NCBI RefSeq assembly: GCF_000264995.1
Contig: NW_006767441.1
Location: forward strand, 1,314,370 to 1,378,369
Source of the DNA: Punctularia strigosozonata HHB-11173 SS5
Lineage: Eukaryota; Basidiomycota; Agaricomycetes; Corticiales; Punctulariaceae
Direction of reading: 5' to 3'
DNA: 64,000 bases
The notes under the pieces were generated by a model. It ran no database searches, was not told the origin of the DNA, and saw only the letters and a program-made list of their open reading frames with translations. The translations under genes were made by a program, and so were the position numbers. Positions 56,001-64,000 of the stretch are shown piece by piece; positions within the stretch are counted from its first letter, which is position 1, and each line of letters opens with the position of its first letter.

Positions 56001-57518
56001 CCCAGACCACAGCCGCCCCACCAAGGACAACTGCAGTTCGTCAAGGGAGATTTGCCAAACCTACAACCGTAGCACCCGCCTCAGCTCCCGTGGGCTCGCT
56101 GAAGCGTAAGAGGGAACCGGGGCCTCCTTCGCCGCCGCCTGTCGTTGTCGCCCGCATGGTCCGACCCGGGACTTTCACACATCCGAAAACGGGTCCCCCG
56201 AAATCTGAACCTCCCGCGGCTAGCAAACGTATCCCTGAAGTGACCATCATCAGCCCGCCCGTACGGACCATTCCGCGACCGCGGTCCGCCGCAGGGGCAA
56301 CAGTCTCCAAGCGACGCACTAAGGTTGCAGATCCTGACTCGGAGATCGCCCCGACGGCTCCTACGAAGGCGATCAAACCGCAAACGGAAGCATCCGTCGA
56401 TATTCCACCACCAGAGACTGTTGCGGAGGACGCCGCCACGGCACGTGAGGTTGTGCCTCCACCAGTCGATGATACCGAGCCCTCCAAAGTTGCATCGCCG
56501 CCCGCCCAACAGGAACAGTCTGAAGAACCTGAACCGTCCAGTCGAGGACGCCGTACCCGTGCACGATCCAATTCGGTCACTGCGGACGCCCAACAATCCG
56601 ACGCACAGGAATCCGACGTGGAAGGCGCCTCGGAAACACGCAGGACAAGACGTAGTCGCAAGCCGACGCAAGCCAACGATGTATTCGGCCCGCGTGTCGT
56701 CTCGTTGCAGCCGAAACGGAAAGAACCCCGGGACAGGTCGGCGCCACCCAACGCCGGCATCTTCTGGGGTATGACCGCCACGGCGCTTCGTGCCCTCACG
56801 AACTCGAACACCTCCAAGAACGAGCGGTACTACGCGACGCTTAAGACCGAGATCGTCAGGAAAGAGGGCGAACGACCGGCCAGTCCTGTAATGAAGGCCA
56901 AGACGATATCGCAGCGACAACAAGAGGAAAAGGAGCGTGGACGTCAGGAGCGGGCGGCGAGGAGAGCGCGGAGGAGCGAGGGCAGTGTAGCAGAGACGGA
57001 GGCCAGCTCGCAGGATTGGGATGAGGGGAACGTCGATGCTGACGACCTCGAGGATGTGCCTGGGAAGCATCGGCGAGGTGCAGGAGACGAGGAAGACTAC
57101 GAAACCCCGCATCGAACACAACAGGCGCTGAGGCAGGGGGCCGGAGAAACCGAGGACGAGGGCAAGCCCAAGAAGCGGGTAAAATGGGACCGGGGCCTCT
57201 TCACCACCGTATGCCTGGATGAGGTCTTGCCGAAGCCCAAGAAGCCGCAGAAGGAGGATTTGACGAAGAGAGGCTGTCTGACGCCAAAAGCGAAGGTGCG
57301 CGCTGTGCTCGACCCGAAGGGCGCTCGCTCATGCAATTTCTCCATCGTAGACACTGCGGTTGGATTCTCTTGGGAACGTTCTCAACACGGACATGCCGTT
57401 GAGTCTGGTACCGGAGAACATCGTAGTGAAGAAGTTTATATATGACAATGATGAGGGCGCCGAGCCTCCGCCTGAACCCAAGACGCCTGCTACCCGAAGC
57501 AAGAAAGCTAAGACATAA
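53047..57518 (+). CDS. Large disordered basic protein (1408 aa), probably nuclear
   Basis: Function unknown. ATG at 53047 gives MASIDVLSAAVGGDLEVQNF. An intron at 53405-53525 (GTAACA donor, CTGAC branch-like site, CTACAG acceptor) joins this frame to the long frame that follows, giving 1408 codons after removal of 53405-53525, 55850-55918 and 57296-57350. The protein is Pro/Ser/Arg-rich. It has repeated RRSAR motifs (RRSARLSLSPRP, RRSARISGTPR), many SP/TP sites, and Arg-Ser patches (RRTRRSRKPTQ). A folded-looking C-terminal part includes GIFWGMTATALRALTNSNTS, a Glu/Arg coiled stretch and KKRVKWDRGLFTTVCLDEVL. The last exon reads TLRLDSLGNVLNTDMPLSLV and PENIVVKKFIYDND. Cell-cycle-regulated chromatin or spindle roles fit the SP/TP-rich basic composition but are inference only. 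Confidence 0.7.
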
Positions 57519-57736
57519 CGCATCCTGTTGCTATCATTCACCCATTCACCACATTCAGTGTTGCCATCTCTATGCTATATCTTGCCACATGTACATACAA
57601 GATTAATATCGTCAGAGCGGAGCTCGTTGAGCACTCAAAAAATGTGCCCTATGCTCGGATTCCAGCGACCAGCTCATCAAGGCATGGCATGACGGACACC
57701 GATTCGCCCTCTGCCTTTACTCTCACGGACGCCGAT

Positions 57737-60242
57737 CTAGATATTGTCCCAGATCCGACGCCATCTAGGCTTGCCTGCAAGGGATTCAGACTCTTCCTGG
57801 GCCTTGTACCGTTTTTCCTCCTCGTTGATCTCTGCTAGTCCTGTGACCAAGTCCACTTCGGCAGGTGGGATGACCTTGCTCCTGTAGAACAACTTGTATC
57901 CCAACCAAAAGCAGAAAAATGTGGGGAGGCCGATGTATGATCTACGCAGTCAAAAGTTATCAGTTTTCGAGCCCAAGCCAAGCATTTGATGCGGACATAC
58001 GTGACGAATGTCGCTTTCGTGAACGGTATGAATGTGTCAAAGCCTGTGGAGATGTAAGCTCGGCTGGGCAACGCTCATAGGGTCCAGCGACCAACCTTTG
58101 AAGAGAGTAATGATAGCCGTGGAAATGAGAGCAAACCAGGAGCCGTATGGTTGGAAGGGCGCCTTGTAAGGTAAAGTGTTTCGATCAATTCCTTGTGCTT
58201 TTAACGCTCGCATGAATGATCTAGGTGAGGATTAGCGGCGGAGGTTTGACCTGACACGATGTGGGAGGCTTACATATGAGTATAGACGATGCACATCCAG
58301 GTGATGGCACCGAATGTTGAAACAAGATTCACGAAATAGGTGAAGACTGTCGCCACAATGAGCACGCACATGCACAATGGAGATCGTTGACTTACCCTGA
58401 GCGCTGGACTTCGTCACGTTCAAGAAAACCAGACAGCAGAATGACAAGCATAGCAGCAATGCCGTCCAAGGAACGCCCAAACGATTGACCTTTTTGAAGA
58501 GAGAGGGCGCCTTGCCTTCGATCGCCAGACCGTATAGGGTGCGTGAACCGATGTACAGATCAGAGTTGGCGGCACTGAGGACAAACACAAGAACGGCGCC
58601 TGATGCAGCGTAAGTTGGAGACCAACGTATGGAACCAGAATGCAGCTGACCGTTGATGACGTGATTCAAGGTCTTGATTCCGACAAGCACCGTCGCTTAA
58701 CAACTATTATCAGTATATGCAACGAGCGGTCGTGTGCAGAGGCACCCACCAACTACAAACGGTGACGACGCCGCGCCAGTCTTTGACTTGTTGGCCACGA
58801 ATAGTTGCTGAGATGTACTCGGCACGACCAGACCGATCACGAAGACGCCTCCGATATAGAACACCAGGATTCGGAAGAACGTGCGCCTAATAGCAATAGG
58901 GATGTTCTTCCTTGGGTTCTCAGCTTCGCCGACCGTAACACCGATCAACTCGGTACCGATGAATGCAAACAAAGCATTGATCAATGTGCTCCAGAATCCA
59001 AGGAAGATGGACAGATGCTCCGAGTGGACCTGCGAAAGGAGGTAATGTCCCATCGGGCCGTCGGGATGTTGCCAGTACCGGAATCCGATGCGGTCGTGAC
59101 GGGGGTTGCCGCCGAGGTCAATGATGATGCCCATCAGGAGCAGGCCTATCAGCGCTATCACTTTGAGGCTACTGAACCTGTAAACCCGCATTTGTCAGCT
59201 AAGGACTCCTTGTCTGAGGCAATTGATGCATGTACCAGAACTCCAGCTCTCCGAAGACACGCACGCCCAGTAGATTTACGAGGCCGACTGAAGCACATCG
59301 TCGTCAGAGATCGCCTCAAATAATTCAGTGGGGGAGATTATCGATTACATACTGAACGCGATGAAAACTACCATCCACACTGCGACATGAATGGAATCAT
59401 TCCAGTACTATATAGCAAGCGGATGTCAGAAAAATATATAGGTAGACTTCAGCAGCCCAACTGACCTGTATAACAATTCCAGCGGCGTTTATATCTGTTC
59501 ATTGTTCAGTTTCTGAAAGGGAGAAAGGTTGGATCGACTGAACTATTGGGAGTGACAATCAAGTACTGTGGAAGCTCGTTAGCTTGTTCAAGCGAACGGA
59601 GAACGGGAAGTACCTTCAGCAGATAATTCCATCCCAATGCGAACCCAAGCGCCGGGTCCACAAAACGTGTACTGTAACCAGCAAATCCCTTCTTATGGGG
59701 TAGAAAGGCCTGAGTGAATGGTCATGTGAGTGAGGGCTTCTTGTACAATGGAGGGACGCTCTTACGCTCATCTCTCCCAGGGCCACCATCACCTAGTGAA
59801 CGCAGATAAATAAAAATCGCACCTACGGGTTGCTCGCACTCGCCATGTAACAAACGAGCCCCACAAAAGAATACCCAAGCAAAATGCCCAAAGGTCCTCC
59901 CCGCACGAGTGCAGTGCCACTGCCTGGATGGATCTCAGTATTCGGACTTCCGTGTCGTTCATCGCACTCACCGATGATCAGCCCAGTACCAACGGCACCT
60001 CCCAGCTAAAAATCACTGACATATTAGCACACAAGGCTTCATTCATGACACCAGTCAATTCATTGTTACCATACCGCGATCATGGATATTTGCCTGGCTT
60101 TCAGCCCTCTGTGCAAGGTTTCCTCCGCAGGCGGATCGACGAGAAGGTCATCCTCGTAAACCTCGGCATCGGACGAACGCCGTTTCCGCGCGCTGAGCTT
60201 GCTGTCGCCCTTCTCTTCGTAGGCGGGTGGTACGTCCGCCAT
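57737..60242 (-). CDS. Amino-acid permease (YAT/AAT family)
   Basis: A proton-coupled amino-acid importer of the fungal APC superfamily, plasma membrane. ATG at 60242 gives MADVPPAYEEKGDSKLSARK, a hydrophilic cytosolic N-terminus ending HRGLKARQISMIA, the conserved run into TM1. Later exons carry the conserved loop with IGTELIGVTVGEAENPRKNI and RRTFFRILVFYIGGVFVIGL. TM helices follow around AAVLVFVLSAANSDLYIGSR-like sequence (58560-58640) and FKKVNRLGVPWTALLLCLSF. It continues TWMCIVYSYI, FMRALKAQGIDRNTLPYKAP and ends EKRYKAQEESESLAGKPRWR, stop at 57737. Twelve TM helices are expected; most are visible but split by over ten introns. The Lys-containing N-terminus fits ubiquitin-driven endocytosis. 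Substrate not determinable. Confidence 0.9.
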
Positions 60243-60554
60243 ACCGCGGTCTGGGAAACAAACGAACGGTTCTCATCCCCACTGGCTGCGGCTTCCGCTG
60301 TTTATATAGTCGCGCGCGTCAGGTCAGGTCCCGATTGCGAAATCATCAGGCCGCCCCGGGGTTCGCGAAGTCCCACAGACGCACCTGCCAAATTAGGCAA
60401 GTGCATGCTTTGGGAAGCGCTTCCGACAAGAGAGCCAAGCCGCCCAAGCTCGAGATCCGTCAGTCGTTGTGCAGCTTACACAAGGCATACATCCCTCTGA
60501 GGAGCTGTTATGTATAGCATCTGAAGCCTCCCATCATCCAAGGCTGCGTAACCT

Positions 60555-61787
60555 TTACAGTTTATGCCTGATCTCCTTCTTGGCGACTTGAGCGAATCGA
60601 ACGCTGGGCACTCCACTTGCCAAGCGTGCGGCTTGTCCGTAACTCTCGCGAAGATTGACGGCGTCCGGATCATTCTTATCTTCCAGCGCTCGTCGAAGGA
60701 GCTGCTTGATCGTTAACAGCGCCGTCGGATCGAGCCCCGCTAATTCTGACGCAAGGTGAGCCCGCACAGCGGCGTGGAAGGAGGCAACATCTTGTTCCTG
60801 AAAGATTTTGCTATCGTACAAGTGAGCAACGTCGACACAGGTTCCACAGCATGACCGGAGGCCAGGGGAAAGCGCGTACTTGACAAAGCCGCTGGCCAGC
60901 AGCTCTTCTGCGGTCTTTTTCTTTCCCCACAGAAGCACCTCGTTTGCTTGCGCAACACCCACTAACATATGTCAATCAGTGGCATGCAATGAATTGCTAT
61001 ATTCGGAGAACATACTTCTGTTGATAAAGCTCGCGCTTGATCCTCCCTCTGTAACAAGACCCAGAAACGCGAAAGGCACCGACAGCCACATCTGCGGCGT
61101 GCAGTATATGAAATCGAAGTGACCAAGGAAAGCTGGACCGTCGTTGAGCGACGAGGGCGAAAAAGATGTTCGTGCGCCAAACCTGCTGCTATACCTATCG
61201 CAAGTCGCGTTAGCCCTGTCGCGGCGGGGCACTTGAAGCAAGCGCCAATGCTCAACGCACCCATTACTGGACCTTGCACAGCGGCAACCAAGATTTTGCT
61301 ATGAGTGTACAGCTTCATGCCCGTCAGTACCAGGGATAAGATGATACGTCGCGTGTCACGCACAGCGCGTCCGACATCAGTATTCACGGGTGACACTCTG
61401 CTCAAGAAAGTATCCCTCAAGCTTGCAGGCGTCCCTCCACCGACTTTGACGTCTGTCCCACTGTACGAACGTTACTGCTTGCTGAGGTAAGTGTATATGC
61501 AACGCACGCGCAGAACCACCGTCCTTCCGCTGGCAGGAAGGTGTGAGCGAGGTCAAGAAAGGTGGTGCAAGCTGCTCACCTTGCCAGACAGTAACGAGCA
61601 CATCCTGCCTTTGGTCAATGTCCCGGAGCGCCACGGCGAATGCGTCGTAGTCTATGCTTCTTAGCAGGAGTACTGAGACAAGAGAGACACGGCGCATACC
61701 ATCCCTAGTGATTGCGTTGAGCGACGCCGGTCGGTTCAGAGTTATCGTCGCTATACGGTCTTGGACGTCGACGCGAATGGTGCTCAT
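60555..61787 (-). CDS. Peroxisomal enoyl-CoA hydratase/isomerase (Eci1-like)
   Basis: A crotonase-fold protein, most likely delta3,delta2-enoyl-CoA isomerase needed to degrade unsaturated fatty acids. ATG at 61787 gives MSTIRVDVQDRIATITLNRP, the crotonase start, then ASLNAIT, DYDAFAVALRDIDQRQDVLV and KILVAAVQGPVMG. The core continues LGHFDFIYCTPQMWLSVPFA, FLGLVTEGGSSASFINR (the LV-E-G motif) and GVAQANEVLLWGKKKTAEEL. The C-terminal helices end EIRHKL with stop at 60555-60557. The terminal HKL is an acceptable PTS1 peroxisomal signal. The conserved Glu of PEGGSS-type loops is present as TEGGSS. About six short introns. Divergent from ALG13 with 263 bp between starts. Confidence 0.88.
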
Positions 61788-62050
61788 GACGGCTGCCGCT
61801 ACCCCGGAATGCCCATGAACGCGGGGCTTGCACACCCATGTTTTATGGAATCCAGTCTGCGCATCGGCAATTCGGGGAGAGTTGAACCGGTGAAGGTCGG
61901 ATGACCGGTCGAGGCGTCTTGTGATCAGTCTCACGGTACTTTCGATGACCGCATAAATCTTTGGAGACATTACTGTCCGTCGCAGTCCTTACAAGTTACG
62001 ATGGCGTAGCACGAGCTGAAATCGCACCCTTATCAAGGATTCCTAACGAC

Positions 62051-62694
62051 ATGGCCAAAACAGCTTTCGTCACGGTTGGCTCTACCAAGTTCGACGACCT
62101 GGTGACGGCGTTCTCTCGCGAAGACGTAATATCCAGCTTGCAGTCGAAGGGTTACACCAGGCTTAACATCCAGTGCGGACATTCATATGCATCCGACTCC
62201 GGCACATATCCCCAACTTCAAGACGTGAGGGTGATCGAGACCGGAGGGTTGCGCATTGAGCAGTTTCGGTTCAAACCTTCGCTGGAGGAAGACTTCAGGT
62301 CTGCGGATCTCGTCATCAGCCATGCAGGTCAGTATACCGTGCATGACTTGAAGGCAGGGGCCTTCCAGCTGATAATTCCGACAGGATCTGGCACAATCTT
62401 GGAAGTGCTGCGCATGGGCAAACCGCTGATCGTCGTGCCGAACTCTACACTTATGGACGATCATCAGACGGAGCTTGCTGTCAAGCTGGATCAGTTAGGG
62501 TATCTGAAGGCCAGCACGGTCAGGTACGTACAGATGGTCCGTGGCTGCACAAGATGTGATGGCACTAACAACATGGCCGTGTCAGCGATATAGCGCGAGC
62601 CATTGCCGATTTCAATGCGAGCGAAATTGTCCCCTTCCCTGGCTTTACCCCAGAAAGGTTCTCGTCGTTGCTGAACAAGGAAATGGGCTTTTGA
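62051..62694 (+). CDS. ALG13: UDP-GlcNAc transferase catalytic subunit Alg13
   Basis: With membrane partner Alg14 it adds the second GlcNAc to dolichol-PP-GlcNAc on the cytosolic face of the ER, step two of N-glycan precursor synthesis. ATG at 62051 gives MAKTAFVTVGSTKFDDLVTA. It continues GYTRLNIQCGHS, GLRIEQFRFKPSLEEDFRSA and DLVISHAG. A 57-nt intron (62328-62384) splits HAG|SGTILEVLRMGKPLIVVP. Then come DDHQTELAVKLDQLGYL, a second intron, DIARAIADFNASEIVPFPGF and ERFSSLLNKEMGF, stop at 62692-62694. The first intron has no in-frame stop and is a multiple of three, so unspliced mRNA stays open but carries 19 extra residues in the UDP-binding motif. Length matches single-domain fungal Alg13. 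Confidence 0.95.
62328..62384 (+). other. In-frame, stop-free intron in ALG13
   Basis: 57 nt, GTCAGT donor and CCGACAG acceptor. Removal rebuilds the universal HAGSGTI motif; retention inserts 19 residues. Confidence 0.85.
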
Positions 62695-62831
62695 TCTTGG
62701 AAATGATGTAGGCTACGGCAGCAGCGATTCTCTGCGTACCTGGCTTTCACTCGTATCCTCAACTGTCTCACAGAGCGTACCGGTTTGGATATGCAGCACC
62801 GGCCTGTGATTCACTGGAAACAGCTGGTAAA

Positions 62832-63939
62832 CTACCTGTGGTTGATCGCATGCCATCGCCTAATTTCAAGGTAGTAATTTGACCGTTCCCATCCATCCTG
62901 AGTGAACCTGGCTCCCATATTCGCGCCATTGCTACTCGCAGACACCACAAAGGGTTCACCAAGCATCAAGCCCATATCGGAAACTACCTCTTCCGCCAGC
63001 GCACGTAGTTCTCCCCGAGCAAACATATGATAGTAGCGATTGAACGTTGGTGGAGAGGCTGGCGCTCCTTCAAAAAATGTTTGTCCAGAGATCTGTTTGT
63101 TGGGAGCCTTGGTCATTATCCATGGTACGAACACGTCTTGACCGTCAAAGTTCTGATTCTCTACGTAACGTTCTTCCGACGATGATGGGACGACCCGTTT
63201 TGACAGCTCGTCTTGTTCAACGGCCCAAACATAGATTAATACTCGTCCGTGCTCGGGCGATACGGCTTCAAGAAGGCGCTACCGCAGGGATTATTCTATT
63301 GAGATCAACGCAGAAGGTTAGTGCATGACGGTACCTTTATCGCTTCTTTTCTCCTCGCGCGAGTGGATAAGTGATGTATGGTCGCAATCGATATCGCATA
63401 ATCCTGTCGAAGACAAACCCCCTTTTCAGAACCATCCGATCGTGCAAGCCCACCAGAACTCACGAATGCGCCGCGCCTCCAACATTGGTCCAGCACATCC
63501 CCAAGAATGACCTCGCGAGTCACATCTGCGGAGGAGCTACCAGCCTTTCGCGCGACTTCCAGTAGATTCCTGCTGCGGTCGAGGCCGATCGTCCATACGC
63601 TTCCAAGACGGTCCAGCGGCAAGGGCAGGTACTTTCCATTCCCCGTTCCCGCGTCCAGACCGACCCATCCCGTTGGAAGCTCCGAGATGAAGCGGGCAAT
63701 GAGAGGCCATGGCTACTGGGATGCAGCTTAAGTATCGAAAAGCCGCGAAGATCTGTAGTTTCGACAGACTTTGTACCGTGTGGAGGAGAAATGGCTCCTG
63801 AAGCGACAAGTTAAGGACCGCAACTGAGATAGAGGATCGCAACTCACGCTATTTGATCATATACATGGTGTACGTGTTGAGCCTCGTAGCTTTCAGGGTT
63901 GCTGTCTGGTACAACCTGGACAAGGGCCTTCGGACTCAT
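62832..63939 (-). CDS. TRM9: tRNA (uridine-34) carboxymethyl methyltransferase Trm9
   Basis: Trm9, with Trm112, methylates cm5U/cm5s2U at wobble position 34 of some tRNAs, tuning decoding of Arg, Glu and other codons under stress. ATG at 63939 gives MSPKALVQVVPDSNPESYEA and QHVHHVYDQIA, the conserved family start. SAM motif I is GWVGLDAGTGNGKYLPLPL, then IGLDRSRNLLEVARKAGSSS and CDYAISIATIHHLSTRARRK-type sequence. The late block VLREGGRILIYVWAVEQ is followed by the Trm9-specific FVPWIMTKA, FNRYYHMFARGELRALAEEV and GWERSNYYLEIRRW. The stop is at 62832. About four introns. The promoter is cut by the window edge. Confidence 0.9.
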
Positions 63940-64000
63940 CGCTGAAGATAAAGAGACGCGAATAACCTTATAGTGAGGTTAGGTCCAGACTTCATCGAAG

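Noticed and set aside
1-64000. Mobile elements, CRISPR arrays, rRNA or tRNA genes, and a secondary-metabolite cluster
   Set aside because: I saw no terminal repeats, polymerase or transposase motifs, spaced direct repeats, or convincing tRNA B-box sequences, and the identified enzymes are housekeeping. A tRNA or Rfam scan would settle the RNA question.

Overview
This window is nuclear DNA from a filamentous basidiomycete, most likely an Agaricomycete. The evidence is a compact layout with genes on both strands, genes cut by many short introns (mostly 48-80 nt, GT-AG), GC-rich coding sequence, and orthologues that read as fungal (NOC3, TEA-domain factor, VPS23, Heh1/Src1, XMAP215, GIR2, ALG13, TRM9). 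Two proteins of unknown function have sequence signatures I associate with mushroom-forming fungi. I see no transposon, retroelement, rRNA or convincing tRNA.

Layout. 0-14 kb: NOC3 (+), a TEA/ATTS transcription factor (-), ESCRT-I VPS23 (+) and the inner-nuclear-membrane protein Src1/Heh1 (-). 14-28 kb: three head-to-tail plus-strand genes, APC5, a long XMAP215/Stu2 protein with five TOG-like arrays, and the glycerol-3-phosphate acyltransferase Gpt2/Sct1. 28-32.5 kb: a small unknown gene, methionine aminopeptidase 1 and another unknown gene, all minus. 34-39.5 kb: eIF2B-alpha (GCN3) and a Ctk2/cyclin-K-like cyclin, both plus, with about 2.5 kb of unassigned DNA between them. 40-43.2 kb: two minus-strand genes of unknown function. 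44.3-52.3 kb: alternating strands, with mitoribosomal bS21m (-), GIR2 (+), an Eht1/ABHD-type hydrolase (-), a SET-domain methyltransferase (+) and a coiled-coil protein (-). 53-64 kb: a 1408-residue disordered basic protein (+), an amino-acid permease (-), a peroxisomal enoyl-CoA isomerase (-), ALG13 (+) and TRM9 (-).

The genes are mostly housekeeping and do not form a pathway cluster. Several relate to translation: NOC3 in 60S assembly, GCN3 and GIR2 in the Gcn2/eIF2 stress axis, bS21m in mitoribosomes, TRM9 in wobble-uridine modification, MAP1 in N-terminal Met removal. Several gene pairs are divergent with short shared promoters; bS21m/GIR2 start codons are only 111 bp apart.

The most notable observations are about gene structure: a candidate 26-32 nt intron (or frameshift) in GIR2, a candidate GC-AG intron, a 462-nt intron in VPS23, a stop-free in-frame intron that splits the catalytic-site motif of ALG13, and a five-TOG XMAP215. 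I found no convincing previously undescribed multi-gene system. The best unknowns are the proteins at 40.2-42.4, 42.8-43.2 and 53.0-57.5 kb.
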